Below, piece by piece: positions 8,317 to 18,895 of a stretch of 64,000 nt of DNA (its first letter is position 1; every line of letters begins with the position of its first letter). The DNA comes from Desulfoferula mesophila (GTDB lineage Bacteria; Desulfobacterota; Desulfarculia; Desulfarculales; Desulfarculaceae), in assembly GCF_037076455.1 (NCBI RefSeq), contig NZ_AP028679.1:883501-947500 (forward strand), given 5' to 3'. The translations under genes and the position numbers were made by a program. Below the pieces are notes generated by a model. That model searched no databases and was not told the DNA's origin. It worked only from the letters and a program-made list of their open reading frames with translations.

Positions 8317-9573
8317 ATGCCTTTTTACACCGCACTGCGAGGCTACACCAACAAGCGGCTGGAGGAGATCGCCGAGGCCGATATCTTGGTGGGCATCCCC
8401 TGCTACAACAACGAAACCACCATCGCCCACGTGATCCAGATGGTCACCCACGGCTTGGCCGACCATTACGGCGACAAACGGGCGGTGATCCTGGTGGCCG
8501 ACGGCGGCTCCACCGACGATACCCGCGAGGTGGCCAAGGAGTTCGAGATCAAGCCTTGGCAAGAGAAGATCGTCAGCATCTATAGGGGCCTGCCCGGCAA
8601 GGGCAGCGCGCTGCGGGCGGTGTTCGAGGCGGCCGCCCGCCTCAAGGTGACCGCCTGCGCCATGGTGGACAGCGATCTACGCTCCATCACCGGCGACTGG
8701 GTCAAGGCCCTCATCGACCCGGTGATGACCAAGGGCTATCAATACGTTTCGCCGGTGTATTTGCGCCACAAGTACGACGGCACCATCACCAACAACATCG
8801 TCTACAACCTGACCCGCGCCCTGTACGGCAAGCGGGTGCGCCAGCCCATTGGCGGCGATTTCGCCATCAGCCGCGACCTGGCCAAGTTTTACGCCGAACA
8901 GGACGTATGGCAGAGCGAGGTGGCCCGCTTCGGCATCGACATCTGGATGACCACCAGCGCCATCACCCAGGGCTTCAAGGTGTGCCAGGCCAACCTGGGG
9001 CTCAAGGTGCACGACGCCAAGGACCCGGCCTCCCATCTGGGCCCCATGTTCCGCCAGGTCATCTGGACCCTGTTCAACCTCATGGAGCGCTACGAAGGGG
9101 TGTGGAAAAACGTGCAGGGCTCCGAGCCGGTGGAGACCTTCGGCAACGGCGGGGGGGGAGAGCCCGAGCCGGTTAACGTGAACCTCGAGGCCATGATCGA
9201 GAACTTCCAGAGCGGCTACAGGAATTTCAGCCCTCTGTGGAAGGATATTTTCTGCGGCGAATGCTTCAAGTCCATCGAGGCCGCCTCCACCATGGACACG
9301 GGCAACTTCAATTTCCCCACCTCGGCCTGGATCCAGATTCTCTACGAACTGGCCGCCACTTACCATAGCTGGGACCAGCACCGCATGCGTTTGCTGGACC
9401 TGGTGACTCCTTTGTATTACGCCCGCGTGGCCAGCTTCGTGCGCCAGAGCTGGGACATGACCTCGGCCGAGGCCGAGCAGTTGGTGGAAGAGCAGGCCCA
9501 GGAGTTCGAGGATCACAAGGACTATCTGATAAAGGTTTGGAGCCAAGGGCCGGCCAAGACCTGCGCGACCTAG
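8317..9573 (+). CDS. Family 2-type glycosyltransferase
   Basis: A 418-aa soluble GT-A enzyme. The nucleotide-sugar domain is N-terminal: VGIPCYNNETTI, ADGGSTDDT, then the DXD-type AMVDSDLRS metal site near residue 115. GGDFAISRDL and FGIDIWMTTSAI look like the acceptor-side region typical of glucosyl- or mannosyl-3-phosphoglycerate synthases and mannosylglycerate synthase. A C-terminal helical region of about 150 residues follows. A role in compatible-solute or glycoglycerate synthesis is inferred; no phosphatase partner is next to it. ATG after GGGAG. Confidence 0.7.
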   Translation: MPFYTALRGYTNKRLEEIAEADILVGIPCYNNETTIAHVIQMVTHGLADHYGDKRAVILVADGGSTDDTREVAKEFEIKPWQEKIVSIYRGLPGKGSALRAVFEAAARLKVTACAMVDSDLRSITGDWVKALIDPVMTKGYQYVSPVYLRHKYDGTITNNIVYNLTRALYGKRVRQPIGGDFAISRDLAKFYAEQDVWQSEVARFGIDIWMTTSAITQGFKVCQANLGLKVHDAKDPASHLGPMFRQVIWTLFNLMERYEGVWKNVQGSEPVETFGNGGGGEPEPVNVNLEAMIENFQSGYRNFSPLWKDIFCGECFKSIEAASTMDTGNFNFPTSAWIQILYELAATYHSWDQHRMRLLDLVTPLYYARVASFVRQSWDMTSAEAEQLVEEQAQEFEDHKDYLIKVWSQGPAKTCAT

Positions 9574-9597
9574 CGGGATACTCCGAAGGGGGTGCGG

Positions 9598-10674
9598 ATG
9601 TTTACGAGGGTGAACAGCCTGGCGGACAAGGATTCCCTGCCGCCGGGGAGCCTGGTGCACGTGGGCGAGGAAACCACCGGGCCCACCCGCATCACCGTCT
9701 TGGAATACGACGCCCAGGGGGTGCACGCCCTGGACGAGCCCGACAGCGGCGAGATCGCCAGGCTGCGGGACGAGCCTCAGGTGGTGTGGTTTCGGGTGGA
9801 AGGGGTGCACCAGGTGGAGATCATCGCCCGCCTGGGGGAGATTTTCGGCCTGCATCCCCTGGTGCAGGAGGACATCGTCAACACCCAGCAGCGCCCCAAG
9901 CTGGAAGAATATGACAACTACCTGTTCCTGGTGCTCAAGGACCTGAGCTTCGACCAGGAAGACCAGGAGGTCGTCGCCCGCCAGGTAAGCCTGATCCTGG
10001 GCCGGGGCTGGGTGCTTTCCTTCAGCGAGAGCGGCCACGACCCCTTCACCGCCGTGGTCGAACGCATCAACGGCGGCCGGGGCCGCATCCGCCACCTGGG
10101 GGCCGACTACCTGGCCTACGCCCTCTTGGACTCGGTTGTGGACCACTACTTCGGGGTGTTGGAGTCCCTGGCCGATGCCAGCCAGGAGATGGAAAGCGAG
10201 CTGGACACCGCCGCCGACCAGCGGGTGCTGCGCACCCTGCACCAACTCAAGCGCCAGGGCCTGCGTCTGCGAAAGGCGGTGTGGCCGCTGCGGGAGGTAA
10301 CGGCTTGGCTGGAGCGGGGCGAGCACGAGCTGGTGAGCCCCACGGTGCGGCCTTATCTGCGTGACGTGTACGATCACACAGTGCAGGTGATCGACGCCAC
10401 CGAGAGCCTGCGCGACAGCCTGGCCAGCCTCATGGACCTGTATCTGAGCATCGTCAGCAACCGCATGAACCAGATCATGAAGGTGCTGACCATCATCGCC
10501 ACCCTGTTCATACCCCTGACCTTCATCGCCGGAGTCTACGGCATGAACTTCAAGAACATGCCTGAACTTGAGTGGTCCTGGGGTTATTTCGCCGCCCTGG
10601 GGCTGATGGGGGTGGTAACTATCGGCATGCTGATCTATTTCTGGCGTAAGGGCTGGCTGCTCTCTAAAGAGTAA
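9598..10674 (+). CDS. corA: CorA-family divalent cation transporter
   Basis: Mg2+/Co2+ channel of the inner membrane. The long cytoplasmic N-domain (to about residue 285) is followed by two C-terminal membrane helices, the first ending in the diagnostic YGMNF loop motif. The helix carrying SLMDLYLSIVSNRMNQIMK precedes TM1, as in the family. The frame opens at a GTG at 9592, but GAAGGGGG lies directly against it and sits about 7 bases from ATG 9598, so I choose the latter (358 aa). It ends at a shared terminator with nrdJ. Confidence 0.9.
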   Translation: MFTRVNSLADKDSLPPGSLVHVGEETTGPTRITVLEYDAQGVHALDEPDSGEIARLRDEPQVVWFRVEGVHQVEIIARLGEIFGLHPLVQEDIVNTQQRPKLEEYDNYLFLVLKDLSFDQEDQEVVARQVSLILGRGWVLSFSESGHDPFTAVVERINGGRGRIRHLGADYLAYALLDSVVDHYFGVLESLADASQEMESELDTAADQRVLRTLHQLKRQGLRLRKAVWPLREVTAWLERGEHELVSPTVRPYLRDVYDHTVQVIDATESLRDSLASLMDLYLSIVSNRMNQIMKVLTIIATLFIPLTFIAGVYGMNFKNMPELEWSWGYFAALGLMGVVTIGMLIYFWRKGWLLSKE

Positions 10675-10696
10675 CTATATAAAATTAGGCAATAAT

Positions 10697-10727
10697 AAAG
10701 GGCGGGGCCGTCGGCCCCGCCCTTGTT
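10697..10727. terminator. Bidirectional terminator between corA and nrdJ
   Basis: A perfect 10-bp GC stem, GGGCGGGGCC (10700-10709) with GGCCCCGCCC (10713-10722), has a 3-base loop. TTGTT follows on the plus strand and TTTATTATT on the minus strand, so it serves both convergent genes. Confidence 0.85.
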
Positions 10728-10745
10728 AATGCGCTTGCTTTAACT

Positions 10746-12980
10746 TTAGATGATCTCGCAGGCCCCGCCACCGCAGGCGATGGTCTCCTCCACCTTGGTG
10801 TTATCGCACTCCTCGATCAGCTCGGTGTAGTCCACGTTCACGTACTCGCGCTGCAAGTCTTCCCAGTGCTTGCAGTTGTGCACCCGCTTGAGGCAGCGGG
10901 TCATGCGCAGCATGTCGCCGTCAAAGTAGTTGCGCGCGAACTTGTGGGCCCGGCGCACCCAGTCCTTGCGCATGAAGATGACGTGCTCGATGGCCTCCAT
11001 GGCCCGCCGGGGCAGATCGGGCTTCAGCAGGGCGTCCAGGTCGTGGCCCCGGCCCAGGGCAGCGTCGCAGGCCTCCCACAGGTTGTCGTCAAAGGCGTGC
11101 AGCCCGTCCACGATGAGCCCCGAGGACATGATGGCCCCCACCCCGTAGTGGGCCACCACCTCCTCGGCGGTGTAGACCTCGCAGAAGGGGGCCTGGGGGT
11201 AGTCCAGGTCGCCGCCGTGGGGCAGCAGGGAGACGCCCGAGAAGTAATTGCGGTTGTCGTAGATGAAGTCGGCCACCTCGTCCCACTGGCCCTCGGGCAC
11301 GGTGATGGTGTTGGACACGTTGTGGCTCAAAAAGGGCTGGATGCAGCGCTCGGGCCGGCGGCCCGCGTCGATCCAGTTGCTCTTGGTGAGCTTCACGTAC
11401 TCCAACAGCTCCACCGGGCTCAGCTCCTTGCGGATCTTGGCGTGGCCGTTGGCCTCGATGCAAAAGGTGATGACCACGCTGTTGCCGTTGGGGTCCCAGA
11501 CGCTCTCCTCCACGGCCAGGGGGTTCTTCTGGCGGAAGAAATCCACGATGGCCTCGCCCTCGTGGGCCTGGGCCCGGCGGAAGTAGCGGCGGGCGTGGTG
11601 GGGGTGGATGCCCGAGCTGGTGCCCAGGATGCAGCTGGTGCTGCCGGCGGGCTTGATGCAGGTGGCCCGGGCGGCGGGGGCCAGGCCGATGCGCTCGGCC
11701 ACCTCGCCGTTGACCTCCACGATCAGCCGGGCCATGCGCCGCTGGATGGCCGGCTCGAAGGCCACCTCGGGGTTTTCCATCATGCCGGTCATGGAGACCC
11801 CCAACAGGGCTTCGCGCCGGGCGATCTCTTCGCTCACCGGCCCCAGGTAGCCGAAGTTGGTGTAGTCGGCCTGCAGGGTGCCCAGGATGGCCGCGGCCCG
11901 GGCCGCCTCGGCGAACTTTTCCTCGTTGTCCACCCGGCCCATGTTGATCTCGCACAGGTTGCAGAAGGCCCAGCCCGACACCCCGTCCAACTGGGGGAAC
12001 AGGCCGATCTCCACGCAGGGGTTGTAGGTGATGTCGCGGTGGTCGGCCCACACGAAGCCCGGCTCGCCGAACTCCTTGACCGCCTGCATCAGCTCCTGGA
12101 ACCGCTCCCGGCCGGTTTCGCCGCGCAACAACAGGGCCGAGTTGTTGGAGCGGGCTCGCTGGGGGTTTTCCACGAACCAGTTGCCGGTCTTGGCGGTGGC
12201 CATTTCCTGGTCGTCGGGCGAGAACAGGCAGATGGTGGCGCTGCGCCGCACCCCGCCGGAGAGCACCGCGTCCGAGGCGTGCATGAGAAGGTCGTAGGCG
12301 TGGATGGGCCGCAGGCGGCGATGCCCCCGGGCCAACACCCGGTCTAGGTGGGCCCGGATCAGCTCCAGGCTGCGCTTGAGGGGCTCGGGACCGGGGGCCT
12401 TGCCCGCCCCGCCGGTGATGGGCGAGCCCTTGGCGCGGATCAGGGAGTAGTCGAACTCCACCACGCGGCCCTTGTACTCGGCAAAGGGCTGCTCGCTGGT
12501 GAAATAGGAGGAGAGCAGCACTCCCAGGGCGTCGGCCCAGCCCTCGATGGTGTCGGGAATCTGGTAGGTCAACGTCTCGCCGCTGGGCGGGGCCAGCTCT
12601 GGCAGCTTGGCGATGTGGTGCCACTGCACCGAAAAGCCCACCCCGCAGCCGCACAACAGGAGCCACAGGGCCTCTTGGAAAAAGCGGGAGCGGTCGCAAT
12701 AGGAGGTGGTGCAGTTGTACATGCGGGCGTTCTTGCCCAGGATCGGCTCGCCGCCGAACTGCAGGGCCCGCTGGCTGCCCAGGACCAGGCGCTTTTGCAT
12801 GGCCCGGCCCACCTCGCGCAGCAGATCCTCCACCACCAGGCCCTTGCGGCCGAAATGGCGCCGGTGCATGTCCAATACCCGCTCCACGGCCTCGTCAAAG
12901 GTCTCCCGGCGCTTGAGCGCCGGGTTGTAGCGGCTGTACTTGCTGGCGAAAACGTACTCTTGCAGGTTCCAGATACTCAT
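10746..12980 (-). CDS. nrdJ: Class II (adenosylcobalamin-dependent) ribonucleoside-triphosphate reductase
   Basis: Makes deoxyribonucleotides using adenosylcobalamin, independent of oxygen. At 744 aa it has the length of the monomeric Lactobacillus leichmannii-type RTPR. NPCVEI holds the thiyl-radical Cys, WAFCNLCEIN follows with a partner Cys, an earlier Cys sits in the MYNCTTSYC block near residue 90, and the tail CGGGACEII supplies the redox-shuttle Cys pair. LGTSSGIHPHHARRYFRR and the rest of the barrel are intact. It stands alone, preceded by a structured leader and two NrdR-box-like sites. ATG with AGGAG about 11 bases upstream. Confidence 0.92.
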   Translation of the reverse strand: MSIWNLQEYVFASKYSRYNPALKRRETFDEAVERVLDMHRRHFGRKGLVVEDLLREVGRAMQKRLVLGSQRALQFGGEPILGKNARMYNCTTSYCDRSRFFQEALWLLLCGCGVGFSVQWHHIAKLPELAPPSGETLTYQIPDTIEGWADALGVLLSSYFTSEQPFAEYKGRVVEFDYSLIRAKGSPITGGAGKAPGPEPLKRSLELIRAHLDRVLARGHRRLRPIHAYDLLMHASDAVLSGGVRRSATICLFSPDDQEMATAKTGNWFVENPQRARSNNSALLLRGETGRERFQELMQAVKEFGEPGFVWADHRDITYNPCVEIGLFPQLDGVSGWAFCNLCEINMGRVDNEEKFAEAARAAAILGTLQADYTNFGYLGPVSEEIARREALLGVSMTGMMENPEVAFEPAIQRRMARLIVEVNGEVAERIGLAPAARATCIKPAGSTSCILGTSSGIHPHHARRYFRRAQAHEGEAIVDFFRQKNPLAVEESVWDPNGNSVVITFCIEANGHAKIRKELSPVELLEYVKLTKSNWIDAGRRPERCIQPFLSHNVSNTITVPEGQWDEVADFIYDNRNYFSGVSLLPHGGDLDYPQAPFCEVYTAEEVVAHYGVGAIMSSGLIVDGLHAFDDNLWEACDAALGRGHDLDALLKPDLPRRAMEAIEHVIFMRKDWVRRAHKFARNYFDGDMLRMTRCLKRVHNCKHWEDLQREYVNVDYTELIEECDNTKVEETIACGGGACEII

Positions 12981-12997
12981 TCAGAGGCCTCTCCTAA

Positions 12998-13044
12998 GAT
13001 CAACATATAGTCATACGCTGATACGTTGATACAACATATGGTGG
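12998..13044 (-). promoter_or_regulatory. Two NrdR-box-like operators upstream of nrdJ
   Basis: CAACATATAG at 13001-13010 and CAACATATGG at 13032-13041 match the NrdR-box core (CwAtATaTwG, as remembered) at 9 and 8 of 10 positions. The copies are 31 bp apart, three helical turns, the kind of spacing usual for NrdR box pairs. They cover a plausible minus-strand promoter and lie 18-64 bases before the nrdJ ATG. NrdR is the ATP/dATP-responsive repressor of ribonucleotide reductase genes; its gene is not in this window. Confidence 0.65.
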
Positions 13045-13080
13045 GTATACGGCAACAAAAAAATGTTAATAATTATTATT

Positions 13081-13265
13081 ACTACAAAATTGTACCCTAA
13101 GCGCCACATGGCGCCCGAGCCGCCGGGGAGGCGGTTTTCTAGGTCCTCTGGCCGGGTTTCACGCGAGGTCGGAGGGCGATCGGCAACGCCGCCGAAGCGG
13201 CGCTGCCATTGGGACAAACTTACCACCGGCGGGCGCCCTTGGCACCCGGCGTCGCGGCTGTATCG
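13081..13265 (-). ncRNA. Structured intergenic element of unknown type upstream of nrdJ
   Basis: Read on the minus strand, this 185-base GC-rich stretch has a strong hairpin: 11 bp (13188-13198 with 13203-13213) closed by a UUCG tetraloop, nested inside a GGGCG/CGCCC helix (13230-13234 with 13177-13181). Two short hairpins follow nearer nrdJ (GCGCCA-TG-TGGCGC at 13101-13114 and CCGCC/GGCGG). A cobalamin riboswitch would suit nrdJ, but I cannot match the conserved B12 box convincingly. It could be a leader, an independent small RNA or a dispersed repeat. Confidence 0.35.
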
Positions 13266-13279
13266 GCTAAGTGCGCAAA

Positions 13280-13915
13280 CTAGCGCAGGAAGTCGTTGGT
13301 TTCCCGCTCCTGCTTCACCGTGCTCTTGGGGGCCATACCGTAGTGGTGGCCGGGCCACACGATGGTGTCGTCGGGCAGGGTGAGGATGCGGCTCTTGATG
13401 GAGTTGAGCATCCTGGGCCAGGAGCCGCCGGGCAGGTCGGTGCGGCCCACCCCGCCCACGAACAGGGTGTCGCCGGTGAAGACGTGGCCAGGGGTGTACA
13501 GGCAGATGCAACCCGCGCTGTGGCCGGGGGTGGAGAGGACCGCCAGCTTGACCTCTTCGCCGGCGGTGATCACGTCGCCGTCGGTGACGGTCTGGTCGGC
13601 CGGGGGCAGCTCGCTGCAGCCCAGCATGCGGGCGAAGTCCAGGGAGTGGGGGCTGGTCATGGCCTCCGCGTCGGCCTCGTGGATGATGATGGGCGCGCCG
13701 GTGAGCTTCTTGAGCTTGGCGTTGCCGCAGGTGTGGTCCGGGTGGGCGTGGGTGTTGACGATCTTGACGATCTTCAGGCCCTCTTCCTGGGCCTTGGCCA
13801 CTATGGCCTCCTCGTTGCCCGCCGGGTCGATCACCACCGCTTCCCCGGTTTTCTCGCAGCCCACCAGGTAGGCGAACACCTGCATCTGACCAACTAAAAG
13901 CTGAATGACCTTCAT
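13280..13915 (-). CDS. Metallo-beta-lactamase-fold hydrolase (glyoxalase II-like)
   Basis: A 211-aa two-metal hydrolase. The metal ligands are all present: THAHPDHTCG (near residue 57), GHSAGCICLY (near 131), TGDTLFVGGVGRTD (near 150) and GHHYG (near 192). This short version lacks the C-terminal substrate domain of full GloB, so it may act on S-lactoylglutathione-like thioesters or another small substrate. It is the last gene of a minus-strand run, downstream of ccsB. ATG start. Confidence 0.8.
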   Translation of the reverse strand: MKVIQLLVGQMQVFAYLVGCEKTGEAVVIDPAGNEEAIVAKAQEEGLKIVKIVNTHAHPDHTCGNAKLKKLTGAPIIIHEADAEAMTSPHSLDFARMLGCSELPPADQTVTDGDVITAGEEVKLAVLSTPGHSAGCICLYTPGHVFTGDTLFVGGVGRTDLPGGSWPRMLNSIKSRILTLPDDTIVWPGHHYGMAPKSTVKQERETNDFLR

Positions 13916-14069
13916 GCGATCTCCCCCGATCCCAACGTGAAGATTTTAAATGGTGCCCCAGAAGCTAGCAGCAATATTTCCGCCTGTCCAGCCTGGAGAC
14001 CGCTCGCCCCTTGGCCGGGACGCTCCAGCGGGTCCGGCCATGCGGTGCTCCGGCGCGGCCTGTGCGAGT

Positions 14070-14894
14070 CTAGCCGTTGGTGGCGTAGGAGTGCAGCCCC
14101 GACAACAACAAGTTCACCCCGAAGTAGGTGAACAGCACGCAGGCGAAACCCACCAGGGAGAACACGGCCATGCGCTTGCCCTGCCAGCCGCGCATGAAGC
14201 GGCTGTGCAACAGCGAGGCGTAGACCAGCCAGGTGATCAGCGACCAGGTCTCCTTGGGGTCCCAGGACCAGTAGGTGCCCCAGGCGCTGTTGGCCCAGAT
14301 GCTCCCGGTGACGATGCCCGCGGTGAGCAGAATGAAGCCCACCACCACGGTCTGGTAGATGAGGTTGTCCAAGACCAAGGCCCGGGGCGAAGCCGGGTCC
14401 TTGCTCAGGCCGGTGGCCAGGTACATTGCCCCCAGGGCGGCCGAGACCGCGAAGCCAGCGTAGCCCAGGAAGCAGGTGATGACGTGGGCGATGAGCCAGT
14501 TGCTCTTGAGGGCCGGCAACAGCGGCTTGATGGCCGGGTCCAGGGTCAGGGCGTAGAGCATGGACAGGAAGGCCAGGGGCACGGCAAAGGCCCCGATGAC
14601 CCGCATCCAGGTGGTCGACTCGATGATCAGGTAGATCACCGCGATGGTCCAAGAGAAGAACACCAGCGACTCGAAGAGGTTGGAAAAGGGCGCGTGGCCT
14701 ATGCCCATCTGGTGGCTGGCCACCCAGCGCAGGATGATGGCCAGGGTGAGCACGGCCAAAGACGCCCAGGTGACCCCGCTGGCCGCCCAGCCGAACACCT
14801 TGGACTTGAAGGCCCAGTGGCACAGGTAAAGCACCGAAGCGGCCAAAAAGGCGAAGGTAACCGCCACCAGGATTTGATTGCTCAAAGCTTCCAT
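14070..14894 (-). CDS. ccsB: Cytochrome c biogenesis protein CcsB/CcsA family (haem handling)
   Basis: A 274-aa polytopic protein of System II cytochrome c maturation. It carries the tryptophan-rich WWD-type haem motif WGTYWSWDPKETWSLITW near residue 205 and conserved His residues in flanking helices (LLHSRF; WVASHQMGIGH). With ResB it exports and attaches haem to apocytochromes on the periplasmic side. It starts 3 bases after the resB stop, so the two are cotranscribed. In the bacterial nomenclature of TIGR03144 this is called CcsB; others call the same family CcsA. Confidence 0.88.
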   Translation of the reverse strand: MEALSNQILVAVTFAFLAASVLYLCHWAFKSKVFGWAASGVTWASLAVLTLAIILRWVASHQMGIGHAPFSNLFESLVFFSWTIAVIYLIIESTTWMRVIGAFAVPLAFLSMLYALTLDPAIKPLLPALKSNWLIAHVITCFLGYAGFAVSAALGAMYLATGLSKDPASPRALVLDNLIYQTVVVGFILLTAGIVTGSIWANSAWGTYWSWDPKETWSLITWLVYASLLHSRFMRGWQGKRMAVFSLVGFACVLFTYFGVNLLLSGLHSYATNG

Positions 14895-14897
14895 GGA

Positions 14898-16256
14898 TCA
14901 CTCCGCCTCTTTGGGTGAGCCGCCCAGTTCGTGGCGCAGGCGGCTCTGCAGCCTGGCCAGGCTCTGGCGGTTCTTGTTGGTGGCTCCGGCTATCTCCACC
15001 TTGGTGCGGCCCTTGCCGGTGGGGCCCAAGCGCAGCCAAACCTTGCGGTGGCTGAAGTAGAAGGCGATGAAAAAGCCCAGGACCATCAGGGAGCAGCCCA
15101 CCCAGATCAACCACACTCCGGGGTCGTACTTGACCTGCAGGCCGCTGTAGGCCTCGGTTTGCACCTTGAGGATCTCAAAGCGCAAGGGGCCGGATTGGGG
15201 CATGTTCACGCCCGGCTTGAAGGCGGTGTAGGCCTGGGGCTCGCCTTTTGGCCCCTGGTAGAGCAGGCGAATCACCGGGCCGTCGTACATGCCCCCCATC
15301 TGGACCCGCTCCCGCCAGCCCTGGATGGCCGCCTTGGCCCCGCCGGGGAGCTGGTTTATCTCCCGGGCCTCCAGGGTGAGGTCCTGCTTGCTGCCGTTCT
15401 TGCGGATCAGCTGCAGCTCCACGGACTTGAGGTCGTTGCCGTAGGAGGACTGGTAAAAGTCGATGCCGTGGTATTCGGCCGGGTCGTTGACGATCAAGGA
15501 TGCCTGGTGGGTCTGTTTGCCGCCCTCCAGGAAGGTGACCTCGCTGCGATACTCGCTGGGCATGCCGTTGGGATAGAAGGAGACGTTGAACTTGTCCAGG
15601 CGCAGGGTAAAGCCCAGGGGCCTGGGCCGCCCGTTGTGCAGGGTGATGTGGTCCACGCTGCCGCCCACCGGGATGTTCACGTAGCCGGAGTAGCCCCAGA
15701 AGTTGCCCACCAGGGCCCCGGCCATGATCACCAGCACGCTGGCGTGCACCACGTAGACCCCGAAGCGCGACCAGCCGCCCCGCTGGGCGAAGAGCACGGT
15801 GCGCCCCTGGTCGTCGGCCTGGGCGCTTTGGCCCACCAGGCGCTCCAGCACCCCGCGCGCCCGCTCCAGGTTGGCCCCCGGTTCGCCGGCCAGGGTGAAG
15901 CTGTCCTTGGGCTTGCGCATGGAGTTGGCCTCGTCCGCCGGGTCCTTGCCCAGAATGCGCATGGTCAGCGACAGGCGGTTGATGGAGCAGATGACCAGGT
16001 TGGCCGCCAACAGGGCCATGATCAACACGAACCAGGGGGCGTGGTACAGGTCGTCCAGCCCGATGGCCGAGATAAAGCGCCAGCCCGCCTCTCCGTAGGC
16101 CCGCACATAGACGGCCGCGCTTTCCTTTTGGGGGATCAGGGTGCCGGCGATGGAAAGCACCGCCAAAAGCAGCAACAGAAAAAAGGACAACTTCACCGAA
16201 GCGAAAAAGTCCCAGATTCTCTCCAAGAACGGTTTGCGGGGTTGGTCCTGGCTCAC
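14898..16256 (-). CDS. resB: Cytochrome c biogenesis protein ResB
   Basis: A 452-aa membrane protein, partner of CcsB in System II. Three N-terminal membrane segments occur (about residues 18-38, 70-88 and 165-185), then a large periplasmic domain with DPAEYHGIDFYQSSYGND, a hallmark of the ResB family, and a last helix near residue 390 before a basic cytoplasmic tail. GTG start with AAGGAGG close upstream. It opens the resB-ccsB pair. It implies that the organism makes several c-type cytochromes, none of which is in this window. Confidence 0.9.
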   Translation of the reverse strand: MSQDQPRKPFLERIWDFFASVKLSFFLLLLLAVLSIAGTLIPQKESAAVYVRAYGEAGWRFISAIGLDDLYHAPWFVLIMALLAANLVICSINRLSLTMRILGKDPADEANSMRKPKDSFTLAGEPGANLERARGVLERLVGQSAQADDQGRTVLFAQRGGWSRFGVYVVHASVLVIMAGALVGNFWGYSGYVNIPVGGSVDHITLHNGRPRPLGFTLRLDKFNVSFYPNGMPSEYRSEVTFLEGGKQTHQASLIVNDPAEYHGIDFYQSSYGNDLKSVELQLIRKNGSKQDLTLEAREINQLPGGAKAAIQGWRERVQMGGMYDGPVIRLLYQGPKGEPQAYTAFKPGVNMPQSGPLRFEILKVQTEAYSGLQVKYDPGVWLIWVGCSLMVLGFFIAFYFSHRKVWLRLGPTGKGRTKVEIAGATNKNRQSLARLQSRLRHELGGSPKEAE

Positions 16257-16390
16257 GCGGCCTCCTTGGCGAGGTTGCCGAAAACACTGAAAAGTAAAGC
16301 TACCAGAGGGCTAGGGTAGGGGCAAGCGCCGCCCTGGGGCGAGCCGGTGCGCCGCGGCCCGAATAAATGGGGGCGGGACCGGATCGATTC

Positions 16391-17391
16391 TCAGTCCCTG
16401 GTAGGGGGAACCATGCCGTTGAGGCTCACCGCGCCCCGGCCCAACAGGTCGTGCAGGTGCACCAGGCCCAGGACCTTGCCGCCGGCCGCCACCACCGGCA
16501 GGGCGGTGATCTGCTTGAGCTCCATGGCGTGCAGGGCCTCGGCGGCCAGGGTGTCCGGGTCGGCGGTGAGGGGATCCGCGGTCATGAAGCGGCTCACCGG
16601 GGCGCTGTCCAGGCTTTGGCCGGCCACCACCGCCCGGCGCACGTCGCCGTCGGTGAAGATGCCCATGAGCTTATTCCGGCTGGTGATGAGCACCGTGCCC
16701 AGGTCGCCCTCGTCCATCACCTTGACCGCCTGGGAGATGGGAGTGGCCGGGCGCACCGCCGGCACCGCCTTGCCCTTGGTCATCACCTCGCTCACCCGAA
16801 GGGCCAGGCGCTGGCCCAGGCTGCCGCCGGGATGGTGGCGGCGGAAGTCCTCGGCCTTGAAGCGGTGCTTTTCGATGAGCACCACCGCCAGGGCGTCGCC
16901 CATGGCCAGGGCCGCGGTGGTGGAGGTGGTGGGGGCCAGGCCCAGGGGGCAGGCCTCGCGCTCCACGCCGCAGTCGATGACCAGGTCCGCCGCCTGGGCC
17001 AGGGGCGAATCCAACCCGCCGGTCATGGCCACCACCTTGGCCCCGTGGTCCCTCAGTTGGGGCACCACGTTGACCAACTCCTCGCTGCGCCCGCTGTGGC
17101 TCAGGGCCAAGACCACGTCGCCGGGGCTGACCATGCCCAGATCGCCGTGCAGGGCCTCCACCGGGTGCAGGAAGATGGAGGTGGTGCCGGTGGAGCTTAG
17201 GGTGGCGGTTATCTTGCGGGCCACGATGCCGCTCTTGCCGATGCCGGTGGTGATCACCTTGCCCGGCGAGGCCAGGATCATCTCCACCGTCTGCTCGAAG
17301 CTGGGGCCCAGGCGTTTTTTGAGCTGGGTGATGCCCTGGGCCTCGATGCTCAGGACCTCGCGGGCTATTTTGAGTATCTCGGACAAGGGCT

Positions 17392-17398
<7 letters not shown>
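16391..17398 (-). CDS. kdsD: Arabinose-5-phosphate isomerase (KdsD/KpsF/GutQ family)
   Basis: Converts ribulose-5-phosphate to arabinose-5-phosphate, the first step to Kdo of lipopolysaccharide. The SIS domain covers about residues 35-190 (TGIGKSGIVARKI and LALSHSGRSEELVNV) and two CBS domains fill the rest (VSEVMTKGKAVPAV; VSRFMTADPLTADPDT). At 335 aa it has the usual length. The start is GTG overlapping the stop of purF by 7 bases, so translation is probably coupled. The Kdo transferase waaA is about 9 kb away on the same strand. Confidence 0.9.
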
Positions 17399-18822
<1,424 letters not shown>

Positions 18823-18895
18823 TGCTGCTCGCCTCACTGAGGAGTATGTAAACAGTCAACGATAATCAACAGATAACACCCAGCATTTCGTTGTG

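Noticed and set aside
13081-13265. Cobalamin riboswitch upstream of nrdJ
   Set aside because: GCCAGAGGACC is only partly like the B12 box and other conserved segments (for example CCACUG) are missing. Listed as an unassigned structured element instead.
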